From contig JAPLRL010000052.1 of assembly GCA_026399205.1 (NCBI GenBank), positions 13,364-47,425 of the forward strand: DNA of 34,062 nucleotides, in the 5' to 3' direction. Shown one piece after another: positions 18,801 to 26,420 of the stretch. The position numbers were made by a program, and so were the translations under genes. Under the pieces are notes generated by a model. The model was not told where the DNA came from. It did no database searches and was given only the letters and a program-made list of their open reading frames with translations. How positions within the stretch are numbered: the first letter of the stretch is position 1; every line of letters starts with the position of its first letter. The stretch comes from Gammaproteobacteria bacterium. GTDB lineage: Bacteria > Pseudomonadota > Gammaproteobacteria > Legionellales > Legionellaceae.

Positions 18801-19155
18801 ACTCATGATGTTACGTGATCAATTGGGGCGTTTATTTCAGTCCGATATTGGAAGATGGTTGATTTACCCACATGCGAAGGCTCATAATGAATACGCTTTT
18901 ACCGTTTTTGAAAAAGAGAAACGAGCAACTTATGTGGTTGATCGCTTATTTTACTGTGACAAAATGTATTGGATCATTGATTTTAAAACAGGGCAAGATG
19001 CCCGTTTGTCTGAAACGGCGCATCGAGAACAAGTGGAACGATACGCGCGGTACTTAACGCCCGAATTGGATGCGCCGATTCAGGTCGGGGTATATTATTT
19101 GGCTTCAGGTAAATGGGTGGCCTGGGCGCCGGATGTAGCTCGTCTTTGCACCTGA
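15814..19155 (+). CDS. RecB/AddA-like UvrD-family helicase-nuclease with two palindromic insertions
   Basis: A 1113-residue superfamily 1 helicase with a RecB-type nuclease domain, expected to process double-strand DNA ends. Walker A is APAGSGKT (22-29), motif II DEFQDT (406-411), motif III GDPMQSIYRFRQAE (from 438), motif V TIHQSKGLEF (770-779) and motif VI YVAMTRA (850-856). The nuclease residues are H957, D1043, D1056 and K1058 (DFKTGQ), followed by EQVERYARYL, so it should be active. Residues about 546-570 come from a family A palindrome and about 896-917 from a family E palindrome; both keep the frame and lie between conserved motifs. No AddB or RecC partner is in the window. The ATG at 15814 follows GAGGAG and overlaps mutT. 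Confidence 0.92.
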   Translation: MLQDSEIRQQAVSPDDSYIVQAPAGSGKTELLTRRFVRLLSLVQSPEQVIALTFTRKAASEMRSRIMSTLEACQASEPPTDERRSLWVDAQRVIEKDKALNWQLFSQPQRLKVMTIDAMCQWLVRALPVEASFVAHAEIDLFPERAYRQAAKACFDHALAHPVLQKSVLSLLQHLDNREDSLLLLWVDLLKIRDQWLPVTYQAHGQSKEVMEHALIQLQLHVVARLLTALPKTIGESLRSFCVCFAHATAGFTPLASWAHVDALTVEQAQALAGLLFTSEDKIRKRADHHVGLKRGQCDDLMYRQLKDESEALFECLREIPAFCDALVMVAKLPHTQYEAGKWEILQALLTVLPLLVAHLKLTFETLNRVDFTEMALVASSVLGSESNPTDLALYLDYAIQHLLVDEFQDTSFTQFSLIKQLIAGWEKGDGRTLFIVGDPMQSIYRFRQAEVGLFLKVKAEGIGQLPLTALSLTSNFRSSPQLVEWVNLHAAAFFSETDDSELGAVRFHHAIAVKAPEEGEGAQAIEVVDALQEAEQIVRWVEALLPSSRAQRGTSISEVEIPRCARDDGVTQYDSIAILVRSRSHLELIIPLLQTNHIAFEGVDLFSIAHLPFMRDLWSLTQALLMPLDRLPWLCVLRSPYVGLSLADLHALALHIPKGSIYFGLSALDGAQVSEDGLARVHFARTVFQRAYAVQDQYALADWLLLIHQELHGLGQALQGNTWRNVEMYLQLVHQFSVENRIEDWDLFETAFKRMFASEDASSSLKIMTIHQSKGLEFDVVILPGLSRQTPKPGQTLLKWMRVLPTQGSEPLWLLSPLKAAEEASDALYDYLYFLDRQKERYESQRLLYVAMTRAKKRVYLCDVESKRGQHGFRKMLDGMVFASPASQTSLRPIVGWALAQQHTTEGDCWAKAQPTLERVPLIRYLEPSVASLIPGQEQPLIPTYSFAKKIGTIAHSWIQWICEHQIQDETQLPWDAIERDLTQTGIGDIEKNEALMMLRDQLGRLFQSDIGRWLIYPHAKAHNEYAFTVFEKEKRATYVVDRLFYCDKMYWIIDFKTGQDARLSETAHREQVERYARYLTPELDAPIQVGVYYLASGKWVAWAPDVARLCT
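17451..17523. repeat. Family A palindrome inserted in frame in the helicase gene
   Basis: Arms 17451-17482 and 17492-17523 pair over 32 bases with two mismatches. It is read in the same frame as the hydrolase copy, giving SSRAQRG...IPRCARDD, just before the helicase motif IAILVRSRSH. Confidence 0.93.
18499..18563. repeat. Family E palindrome inserted in frame in the helicase gene
   Basis: Arms 18499-18522 and 18540-18563 are perfect 24-base inverted repeats (GTAGGTTGGGCCTTGGCCCA and beyond), and each arm is itself nearly palindromic. Translated as VGWALAQQ...CWAKAQPT between the helicase and nuclease domains. Confidence 0.92.
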
Positions 19156-19176
19156 TACTAACCGAGCCGAGATTAT

Positions 19177-19253
19177 CCGAGCCGCGACCGTTAGGGAGCG
19201 GAAGTTTTACCCGGAGATTTTAAAACTTCCGCTCCCTAACGGTCGCGGCTCGG
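19177..19253. repeat. Family B palindromic element
   Basis: Arms 19177-19209 and 19221-19253 are perfect 33-base inverted repeats with an 11-base loop. They share CCGAGCCGCGACCGT with the element at 1825. It lies between the helicase stop codon and the cytochrome b561 gene and could act as a transcription barrier. Confidence 0.93.
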
Positions 19254-19299
19254 TTAGATTGAGCGAAAAGTTGAGAGTAGCGTAAAAAGAGAGGAAATC

Positions 19300-19839
19300 A
19301 TGAAAATTAAACACTACACCACCACATCAAAACTTCTCCATTGGCTAGTCGCGCTAATTGTGATTCCTATGGTTTTAGGGAGTTTTTATCTAGAAGATCT
19401 ACCCCAAATTTATAAAGGCTCAGCCTTCATGCTGCATAAATCATTTGGGTTAACCATTTTGGTTTTGATGATCCTCCGATTGATTCATATTCATCGCGCA
19501 GGCCGTCCTGATTTACCGGGAACTGTGGCGTGTTGGGAAATAATGTTGTCTCGAGTGGTGCAATATAGTTTATATCTGAGTTTAATTTTAATGCCCTTAT
19601 GCGGCTGGGTGATGTCGACAGCAGCCGATCATTCGCCGGTTTATTTTAATCTAGTGACACTGCCTTTTCCTTGGGTGTCTCCTGATAAGGCGTTATCAGA
19701 TTGGATGTTTCAAGCCCACAGAACCCTTGCTTTTGTGATCATTGGTTTACTGTGTTTACATATTCTGGGTGCATTGAAACACCATTGGTTTGATAAAGAT
19801 GGCGTGTTAAAGAACATGTTACCCCGTAGAGGAAAATAA
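19300..19839 (+). CDS. Cytochrome b561
   Basis: A 179-residue di-haem b-type cytochrome of the inner membrane that typically moves electrons between quinone and a periplasmic acceptor. Four membrane segments are visible. The family histidines are present: H14 (KLLHW), H46 (LHKSFG), H140 (AHRTLAF) and H154 (LHILGALKHHW). GAGAGGAAA precedes the ATG. The stop codon shares its last base with the ugpA start, so it is in one operon with the glycerol-3-phosphate transporter genes, an arrangement whose functional meaning is not obvious. Confidence 0.93.
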   Translation: MKIKHYTTTSKLLHWLVALIVIPMVLGSFYLEDLPQIYKGSAFMLHKSFGLTILVLMILRLIHIHRAGRPDLPGTVACWEIMLSRVVQYSLYLSLILMPLCGWVMSTAADHSPVYFNLVTLPFPWVSPDKALSDWMFQAHRTLAFVIIGLLCLHILGALKHHWFDKDGVLKNMLPRRGK

Positions 19840-20714
19840 TGCGTGTGTTTTGGCGATCGAAATGGGTCGGTGTGAGCTTTCTTCTTCCGCAGCTTGTGTT
19901 GGTGTTGCTTTTTTTTATTTGGCCGATGTTTCGGGTTTGTCGCAATGCGTTTTATTATGTGGATCCGTTTGGGGTGCACACCCGGTTTGCTGGTTGGCAG
20001 AACATCAAAGATGTCTTGACTGATCCGAGCTATTACACCGCGATTGAAACCACGGCTTGGGTGACGTTGTGGGTGGTGTTATTGACAACGGCTTTAGGGT
20101 TATTGATTGCGCTATTGCTCCATCAAGTTCGCTGTGCGCAGACCTGGTATAAGGTTTTATTGCTATGGCCTTATGCAGTCGCACCTGCAATTGCTGCGGT
20201 GTTATGGCGCTTTTTTTTTCATCCCACCCTCGGCTGGCTCAGTGTGTTACTGGCAAAATGGCATGTGACGTTTAATTATTTAATTCATCCTAAACAAGCC
20301 TTAGCGCTGGTGGTGTTGGTGTCAGTTTGGCAACAAGTGAGTTATAATGTCCTTTTCTTTTTCGTGTCACTGGAAGCTATTCCGCGCTCAATTATCGAGG
20401 CATCCATGTTAGATGGCGCGTCCTCTTGGCAACGTTTTTGGAAGATTCGCTTACCCATGTTAAAGTCTACGTTACTTTTTTTGGTTTTAATGAACGCGTT
20501 GTATGCTTTTTTTGAAACCTTTTCAATCATTGATATTTTAACGGCGGGCGGTCCTGGCAACCGCACAACAACATTGTTATATAAATTATATAAAGACGGG
20601 TTTGTGGGGATGGATTGGTCAAGTGCTGCAGTGCAGTCGTTATTTATGATGTTGGTGGTGATTGGCATTACGCTTGTCCAATTTCAATATGATAATCAAA
20701 GAGCAATGAGATGA
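19839..20714 (+). CDS. ugpA: Glycerol-3-phosphate ABC transporter permease UgpA
   Basis: A 291-residue inner-membrane permease subunit with six hydrophobic segments. It follows the UgpA pattern closely: LLPQLVLVLLFFIWP at the start, VDPFG (41-45), LWPYAVAPAIAAVLW (109-123), and the EAA loop that docks the ATPase at about 187-206 (EASMLDGASSWQRFWKIRLP). The C-terminal half reads GGPGNRTTTLLYKLYKDGF as in the family. It starts on the last base of the cytochrome b561 stop and ends in an ATGA overlap with ugpE. Expected substrates are sn-glycerol-3-phosphate or glycerophosphodiesters. No ugpB binding protein is nearby. Confidence 0.9.
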   Translation: MRVFWRSKWVGVSFLLPQLVLVLLFFIWPMFRVCRNAFYYVDPFGVHTRFAGWQNIKDVLTDPSYYTAIETTAWVTLWVVLLTTALGLLIALLLHQVRCAQTWYKVLLLWPYAVAPAIAAVLWRFFFHPTLGWLSVLLAKWHVTFNYLIHPKQALALVVLVSVWQQVSYNVLFFFVSLEAIPRSIIEASMLDGASSWQRFWKIRLPMLKSTLLFLVLMNALYAFFETFSIIDILTAGGPGNRTTTLLYKLYKDGFVGMDWSSAAVQSLFMMLVVIGITLVQFQYDNQRAMR

Positions 20715-21541
20715 ACAACTGGTTTAAAACCATGATGGTTCATGGTGGATTGTGGGTGAGTATCGCGTTTCTTGGACTCCCGCTCTATTTAGCGGTGGTT
20801 GCAGCAACGTATGATGCGCAAACGTTATTGCAAGGCACGCTACCGTATGTTCCAGGGCCTGCGTTTTTGCAGAATATGGCACAAGTTTGGGGCGGTGATG
20901 TTTCGGTCTTGGGTGGGGTGTCTTTGCTTCAGGTGCTTTGGAATAGTTTTTGGATGGCGTTTGTGGTTGCATTTGGTAAAGTCATGTTCGCCGTGACGGC
21001 GGCATTTTCCTTGGTTTATTTTTCCTTTCCATTTAAGCGTTTCTTTGTGGTTTTGATTATGATGACATTGATGTTGCCGATTGAAGTGAGGCTCATTCCG
21101 GCCTTTGAAATTGTGGCATTATTTCATGGGCTTAATTCCTTGTGGGGGTTGACGGCACCCTTGATTGTGTCTGCGTCTGCAATTTTATTATTCAAACAGT
21201 TTTTTTTAAAATTATCCCCTGAGTTGGTGGACGCAGCAAAATTAGATGGCGCAGGTCCTATTCGTTTTTTTATTCATATTTTATTACCCATCTCTAAATT
21301 GCCCATGTCTAGTTTATTTGTGGTGATGTTTATTTATGGTTGGAATCAATATTTATGGCCCTTGGTCATTACGACCAACCCCCAGGCGGCTACAGTGGTG
21401 ATGGGGATGAGGTATTTATCAGGTGCTGTTGATTTAGTGCCCCAATGGAATTTAGTGATGAGTATTGTATTAATAGCCTTGTGTCCGCCTTGTTTGGTTT
21501 TATTATCCATGCAGCGGGTATTTGAAAAAGGAATGCATTAA
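20711..21541 (+). CDS. ugpE: Glycerol-3-phosphate ABC transporter permease UgpE
   Basis: The second permease subunit, 276 residues and six hydrophobic segments. Its EAA loop is ELVDAAKLDGAGPIRFFIHI (171-190). The segment MLPIEVRLIPAFEIV (121-135) and the C-terminal SGAVDLVPQWNLVMS match UgpE. The start overlaps the ugpA stop (ATGA) and its stop lies three bases before ugpC, so the three subunits are made from one message. Confidence 0.9.
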   Translation: MNNWFKTMMVHGGLWVSIAFLGLPLYLAVVAATYDAQTLLQGTLPYVPGPAFLQNMAQVWGGDVSVLGGVSLLQVLWNSFWMAFVVAFGKVMFAVTAAFSLVYFSFPFKRFFVVLIMMTLMLPIEVRLIPAFEIVALFHGLNSLWGLTAPLIVSASAILLFKQFFLKLSPELVDAAKLDGAGPIRFFIHILLPISKLPMSSLFVVMFIYGWNQYLWPLVITTNPQAATVVMGMRYLSGAVDLVPQWNLVMSIVLIALCPPCLVLLSMQRVFEKGMH

Positions 21542-21544
21542 GCG

Positions 21545-22651
21545 ATGGCAATGGTCATATTAAAAGAAGTCGGTAAGTCAATATCAGGGCAAGCTATTTT
21601 GCACTCTATGGACTTGAGTGTTCAAAAAGGAGAGTTGATTGTGATTATCGGGCCTTCTGGTTCGGGTAAATCAACCTTATTGCGCTTGGTCGCCGGATTA
21701 GAAGAGCTCTCGGCGGGTCAAATTTGGATCAATGGGCAAAACATGCACCATGTTCCGCCTGCCAAGCGAGATATTGCCATGGTCTTTCAAAATTATGCAC
21801 TGTATCCGCACATGAGCGTGTTTGACAACATGGCCTATGGTTTAAAAATGCGTAAACAACCCGCAGATAAAATTAAACAACGGGTAGAAACAGTGGCGTC
21901 TTCACTAGGGTTGGTGGACCTATTGCACCGCAAGCCACAAGCGCTCTCTGGTGGGCAACAACAACGCGTAGCCATGGGTAGGGCGTTGGTCAGACAGCCG
22001 AGTTTGTTTTTGTTTGATGAGCCGCTGTCAAACCTAGATTTTACCTTGAAAGGACAATTGCGCCTAGAGATTAAGCAACTTCACCAAGCCACACAAACCA
22101 CCTCTATTTATGTGACGCATGATCAAGTTGAAGCCATGACCTTAGCAACCCGTATTTTAGTGTTGAATCAGGGGCGTGTGGAACAATTTGATACCCCAGC
22201 GATGTTGTATCATCAACCCGCCAGTTTGTTTGTGGGGACTTTCATGGGCTTACATTCCATGAATCTGCTTCAAGGTCATGTGAATCTTGAACAAAACTGC
22301 ATTGATATTTTTGAAGACTTCAAGCTACCTATGCCAGTCCTCACGAAAACAGTGACCTCAGGAGAAAAAGTCTGGGTGGGAATACGCCCAGAAGACATGC
22401 GAGTAGCTGAAGTGAATGAAGGGGGCTTAGTCTTAAAGGTCAACGAAGTCTCTGTGGATGATATGGGTGCTGATTTATGGGTTCGTGTGGTCACCGCTGA
22501 TTTTTCGATTCCATTGATGCTACGCTTACTAGATCGAGATAAGAAAACCGCGTCAATCAGCGCTATTTCTTTTAATCAGTTGAAGGCACACTTATTTTTA
22601 ACCAGCTCAGGAGAGCGTATTGGAGGATGGGATGACAAAGAAAAAAAATAA
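21545..22651 (+). CDS. ugpC: ABC transporter ATPase UgpC (MalK/UgpC type)
   Basis: This 368-residue ATPase energises UgpAE. Walker A is GPSGSGKST (36-44), the Q-loop glutamine is Q82, the signature is LSGGQQQR (134-141), Walker B is LFLFDEP (154-160) and the switch histidine is H192 (VTHDQ). A C-terminal TOBE-type region (about 240-360) includes VWVGIRPEDM, as in the MalK/UgpC subgroup. The permease neighbours favour UgpC over MalK. A second in-frame ATG at 21551 is possible. The end overlaps the next gene by 20 bases. Confidence 0.9.
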   Translation: MAMVILKEVGKSISGQAILHSMDLSVQKGELIVIIGPSGSGKSTLLRLVAGLEELSAGQIWINGQNMHHVPPAKRDIAMVFQNYALYPHMSVFDNMAYGLKMRKQPADKIKQRVETVASSLGLVDLLHRKPQALSGGQQQRVAMGRALVRQPSLFLFDEPLSNLDFTLKGQLRLEIKQLHQATQTTSIYVTHDQVEAMTLATRILVLNQGRVEQFDTPAMLYHQPASLFVGTFMGLHSMNLLQGHVNLEQNCIDIFEDFKLPMPVLTKTVTSGEKVWVGIRPEDMRVAEVNEGGLVLKVNEVSVDDMGADLWVRVVTADFSIPLMLRLLDRDKKTASISAISFNQLKAHLFLTSSGERIGGWDDKEKK

Positions 22652-23519
22652 GGCTCAATTACCGGTGGGGTTAGATAAACCCTTATATCACTATTGGCAG
22701 GCGCTCTATATGTCGTTTTACTCGAAAGAGCTGTATATCGATGTGATTCGACGCTGGCATGGACTGGGGTGGCTATATTTATTACTCGTGGTGGCGCTAT
22801 TTAGCATTCCACTATCGATCAATCTAGGCCTGGGAGCACAACATTTTTTTACCACTCAAGTGGTTGAGGATGTGAAGAGCATGCCTCAGTTTATGATTCA
22901 AAATGGAGTGGTGGTGTTCGATAAGCCGATGCCATTTGAAATTAAAAACGTACAACATGACGTCATTGGGATGATTGATACCACTGGAAAGACAGAAGCT
23001 TTAGACAATGATCGCTATCCTAAATTAACCTATCTGATTACCAAGAACAAAATTTTTTATCGAACGCCGAGTTTTCATACCTTAAATAATGATGAAGAGG
23101 GAGCCCCAGCCGGTCCGATATTTTCACAAACCATCGATTCGAAAACAAATGAAGTCTTCAGTGGGGCTGATTTTGTTCGAGATGTGCCGATAGAGCGCAT
23201 TCGTATGATCATCATGGCGAGCACCTATCCTATTGTTGTGGTGTTATTGTTTAGTATGTTAGCAGGGTTTTTTCTGTTACTGGGTGTCACCGGGCGTTTT
23301 GTTGCAAAATTAATGTTACGCTCACCTTTAACGTTTATGCAGTCTTGTCGGTTAGTCGCGATAAGTGCAACACCTGCCTTGTTGTTTTTATTCGTGTTTT
23401 TAACCTTGCACCGTAATTTTTCATTCAGCGGCACGGTATTTTTAGCCATGATTGCATTTAATTATTGCTTGGCAGCGATTGTGTATCGTAGAGATTCACA
23501 GCAAGTGGCGCGCAGATGA
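22632..23519 (+). CDS. DUF1189-like membrane protein
   Basis: A 295-residue protein with one N-terminal membrane helix (about 45-67), an extracytoplasmic region (about 70-190) containing IQNGVVVFDKPMP and IGMIDTTGK, and three C-terminal helices (about 192-219, 241-259, 266-285). The opening (LYHYWQALYMSFYSKELY), the IDTTGK segment and the topology resemble DUF1189 proteins, whose function is not known to me. The ATG at 22632 follows GGAGGA and lies inside the end of ugpC, so it is probably co-translated with the transporter and may be an accessory to it. Confidence 0.8.
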   Translation: MTKKKNKAQLPVGLDKPLYHYWQALYMSFYSKELYIDVIRRWHGLGWLYLLLVVALFSIPLSINLGLGAQHFFTTQVVEDVKSMPQFMIQNGVVVFDKPMPFEIKNVQHDVIGMIDTTGKTEALDNDRYPKLTYLITKNKIFYRTPSFHTLNNDEEGAPAGPIFSQTIDSKTNEVFSGADFVRDVPIERIRMIIMASTYPIVVVLLFSMLAGFFLLLGVTGRFVAKLMLRSPLTFMQSCRLVAISATPALLFLFVFLTLHRNFSFSGTVFLAMIAFNYCLAAIVYRRDSQQVARR

Positions 23520-23539
23520 TGCTGTAGGCGCTCGCAATG

Positions 23540-23622
23540 ACGTAGGGTGGACAAAGGAGCCCGGCAATTAGCTTTCTAGTTGCTGAAAACTTTCGGCGAC
23601 GTGTCCACCGGTGGCTCGGAGC
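23540..23622. repeat. Partial family C element
   Basis: CGTAGGGTGGACAAAGGAGC and GGCGACGTGTCCACCGGTGG are both present, but the mirrored second half is missing. It matches the complement of the right half of 33765-33975, including TAGTTGCTGAAAA. It lies between the DUF1189-like gene and dsbD. Confidence 0.8.
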
Positions 23623-23638
23623 TATGATGGATACCGGA

Positions 23639-23668
23639 TGTCCATTTAATACCGGAGTGTGCTACAAT
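23639..23668 (+). promoter_or_regulatory. Possible dsbD promoter
   Basis: A good -10 box TACAAT (23663-23668) is preceded by TGTGC, and a weak -35 (TGTCCA, 23639-23644) lies 18 bases upstream. Transcription would begin near 23675, about 55 bases before dsbD. Confidence 0.3.
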
Positions 23669-23729
23669 CCGCTCACCGATTGGTAGTAGTGACGCAGGTG
23701 TTGCAAACCCAAGTTTATAGGGAGTTACC

Positions 23730-25295
23730 ATGTTTGGCCACGCGACAAAAGCCCTACGTTCTTGCATGATAGCCTTACTCATCTGTTTTTCAGCGCTTCT
23801 TAATGCCGCACCACTCCCTGCAAGCCAGGTTTTCTCCCTCCATGCTCAACAAACCGATCCCAATACCCTACAACTCCACTGGACCATTCAACCCGGCTTT
23901 TTTCTTTATAAAGAACGCATTCACATCAAGCGGCGGTTTTCTGATGATGTTCAAATTGGGACGTTTCAACTGCCAAAGGCGAGAATAAAAAAAGATAAAC
24001 AAGGGAATACCCATCTTATTTATAGGCAATCACTGACGTTAGATATCCCCCTTTTAGGAAGAGAAGCGGGCGAAAGCGTACTGAATGTTCATTATCAAGG
24101 CTGCTCAGACGCAGGCTATTGCTATCCACCCCAGTTGCAAGCCTTTGTTGTGCAGATGGGGACGGATCACACCTTAAAAGCAATCATGCCTATGACTCCG
24201 CCTGCTTCAATAGAAACATCTGAGGGAACAACAGGGCAGCTGAGTGCCTTATTTAAAGAAAAATCAATCTGGTTAGTGCTGCTGAGCTTTTTTGGTTTTG
24301 GCATTTTATTAGCGTTTACACCCTGCGTTTTGCCGATGATTCCGGTTTTATCCAGCATGTTATTACAGAACAAAGCGTTTTTATCTCCCAAAAAGGCGTT
24401 TTGTTTATCGTTCAGCTATGTGCTGGGATTATCGCTGACCTATGCGTTATTGGGCGCAGGATTTGCTTATATGGGCGGAAATTTACAGCTGCTCTTTCAA
24501 ACCCCTTTAGCCATTGGCGGGTTGTCTCTTCTTTTTATTATTCTTGCACTCAGTATGTTTGATGTCTTTGAGCTGCGTTTACCCTCAAGCTTGCAAGCGC
24601 GCTTTTCGTCGATATTTCAACATCAAATCGGGCGCTCGTATGGCTCTGCATTCGTCATGGGCTGTTTATCGGTCCTCATTTTGTCTCCTTGTGTGACACC
24701 ACCTTTGGTTGGGGTATTTTTGTATGTTGCCGAGACGGGAAATGTAGGGCTGGGCATGATGGCCTTATTTTGCCTAGGTTTAGGTTCTGGGATGCCTTTA
24801 TTAATCTTAAGTGTGTCAGCATCACATTATTTACCGAAAGCGGGTCCGTGGATGCAGTGGATTAAAGCGTTATTTGGGATGTTGTTATTGTTGGTCGCCC
24901 TACATTTATTGAGTGGCTTGTTTTCTTTTTCATCGAATCAATCGGTGACGAAAGTGAATACGGTACAAGCGCTAGATGAAGTGATTAAGCAAAATACGGG
25001 GCATCCCTTGGTCTTAGATTATGATGCATCCTGGTGTACCGCATGTCGCGTGATGGAGAAAACGACCTTACAAGATCCGGCCGTACTTGCCTTATTGAAA
25101 CAAGTTCATCTGATTAAAGTAGATGTGACGCATCGTCATTCGCAAGCATTGTTGCATGCCTATAAAGTGATGGGGCCACCTACGTTTATTTTTATTAAAG
25201 CTGATGGGAAAGAGATGCCTGAATTGCGGACAGTGGGCGAGGTGTCGGCAGAGGAGATGGTTGCGCATCTGCAGACTCTTGTAAGAGCACCGTAG
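23730..25295 (+). CDS. dsbD: Thiol:disulfide interchange protein DsbD
   Basis: DsbD carries electrons from cytoplasmic thioredoxin across the inner membrane to periplasmic reductases, including CcmG. The 521-residue protein has a signal peptide (about 1-26), an N-terminal immunoglobulin-like domain with C125 and C131 (QGCSDAGYCYPP), and a membrane domain with C199 (FTPCVLPMIP) and C321 (LSPCVTPP). It ends with a C-terminal thioredoxin domain with C436 and C439 (ASWCTAC). All six redox cysteines are present. GGGAG precedes the ATG at five-base spacing. It is shorter than the E. coli enzyme (about 565 residues), mainly in linkers. It should supply reductant to the CcmG-CcmH fusion encoded at 5225. 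Confidence 0.96.
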   Translation: MFGHATKALRSCMIALLICFSALLNAAPLPASQVFSLHAQQTDPNTLQLHWTIQPGFFLYKERIHIKRRFSDDVQIGTFQLPKARIKKDKQGNTHLIYRQSLTLDIPLLGREAGESVLNVHYQGCSDAGYCYPPQLQAFVVQMGTDHTLKAIMPMTPPASIETSEGTTGQLSALFKEKSIWLVLLSFFGFGILLAFTPCVLPMIPVLSSMLLQNKAFLSPKKAFCLSFSYVLGLSLTYALLGAGFAYMGGNLQLLFQTPLAIGGLSLLFIILALSMFDVFELRLPSSLQARFSSIFQHQIGRSYGSAFVMGCLSVLILSPCVTPPLVGVFLYVAETGNVGLGMMALFCLGLGSGMPLLILSVSASHYLPKAGPWMQWIKALFGMLLLLVALHLLSGLFSFSSNQSVTKVNTVQALDEVIKQNTGHPLVLDYDASWCTACRVMEKTTLQDPAVLALLKQVHLIKVDVTHRHSQALLHAYKVMGPPTFIFIKADGKEMPELRTVGEVSAEEMVAHLQTLVRAP

Positions 25296-25322
25296 CAGAC
25301 GCAGCCTCTTTTCAAAATGCGG

Positions 25323-26420
25323 CTATAGCTCAAGTTGAGATCGGACCGTCCTAACTTCCGGGCTCTTCGGCATTAAGTCTCGCGTACTTGTCTGTTTAAA
25401 ATGCGTTATCGAATTTCCTCGGACATAATCAATCAAGAGATCTTCATCGCTTAATTTTGAGGGGAGAGAACCAGCATGCTTTGTTTTGATGTACGCAGCT
25501 TTCAGTAACTTGACAGCCTTTTGATAGGTCTCGGTGTGCCAAAAGTTGACTTCATTCTCGTTTTTCCTAGACTTGAAAAACACCAGAATTCTATCTCGAA
25601 TTGGATGTTTTTGCTGATGAATATAGCTATATTGACCTGTTGGTTGTTTTAATTCAGTAAAGAAATTTAACAACATGTCGCAGGTAATCCCTGTTTTCTC
25701 CAACTGAATTCGTAGGTGTCGTAGGAATTGTGTTTTATCCTTGCACTGTTCTGGGATATGAATCCCTGCTTGTAACTGCGCGGCGGGGCTCATTGCGTTA
25801 AGGGCCCACGGGCTCCGTGAATCTATACTTTGATGTCTCTTGAGTTGACGGCCAGGCTCAACCCTAACTGATGAGTTGTGTTGAGGTTGAACGGTAACTG
25901 ATGCGTTTGGGTTGGGATGTGGCAAAATAAGCGCCGTGTCTTGATTGCCAAGTGGCAATGTAGCAGCGTTGGGATAAAAAAATGGCGTCATCTCGATGTC
26001 ATCATCGCGCTCGTTCAAAGGTCTAGCTGGCGCGTGAGATGGAAAGACAGACCCGACTGACGTAACAAGTACCGTCAACTGATCGATGATGCCTCGAACA
26101 ACCTCATCTTGATGCAGGAAAACTTTTCTCAGCACCTCTTTGGCTTCATCCGTTTCATACTCCAATGCAACCAAGCAGGCTAACATCTCTCCTTGAGGAT
26201 TGGGAATTCGATCCATGTACATCGCAATGAGACGCAACTCCTCCAGTTCTATGGCCTTATAGAGTAGGGCCTGTCTCAAAGGATTAGCATTTATTTCAAT
26301 CATTTCCTTGTAAATAACGTCCCTTTCCAAAGGATTTGCTTCGTAGAAGGCCTCACACCAGCGTTGAATGCCAGCTGGAGTCGTAACATCTTGTTTGAGT
26401 TTGTCTAAATTAGCTGGCAT
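25323..26420 (-). CDS. Unrecognised protein encoded with the VWA/ubiquitin-like gene
   Basis: A 365-residue soluble protein that I do not recognise. Residues 1-130 look wholly helical (for example ANPLRQALLYKAIELEELRL). A Pro/Asn-rich, probably disordered stretch spans about 130-225. A compact C-terminal domain spans about 226-350 and includes RDRILVFFKSRKNENEVNFW and the segment LPSKLSDEDLLIDYVRGNS. The start overlaps the end of the VWA gene by 11 bases and is preceded by AAGGAGGG, the strongest ribosome binding site in the window, so the two are coupled and probably act together. The architecture (helical N-terminus, linker, C-terminal domain) suits a multi-domain effector or regulator; function is unknown. 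Confidence 0.8.
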   Translation of the reverse strand: MPANLDKLKQDVTTPAGIQRWCEAFYEANPLERDVIYKEMIEINANPLRQALLYKAIELEELRLIAMYMDRIPNPQGEMLACLVALEYETDEAKEVLRKVFLHQDEVVRGIIDQLTVLVTSVGSVFPSHAPARPLNERDDDIEMTPFFYPNAATLPLGNQDTALILPHPNPNASVTVQPQHNSSVRVEPGRQLKRHQSIDSRSPWALNAMSPAAQLQAGIHIPEQCKDKTQFLRHLRIQLEKTGITCDMLLNFFTELKQPTGQYSYIHQQKHPIRDRILVFFKSRKNENEVNFWHTETYQKAVKLLKAAYIKTKHAGSLPSKLSDEDLLIDYVRGNSITHFKQTSTRDLMPKSPEVRTVRSQLEL

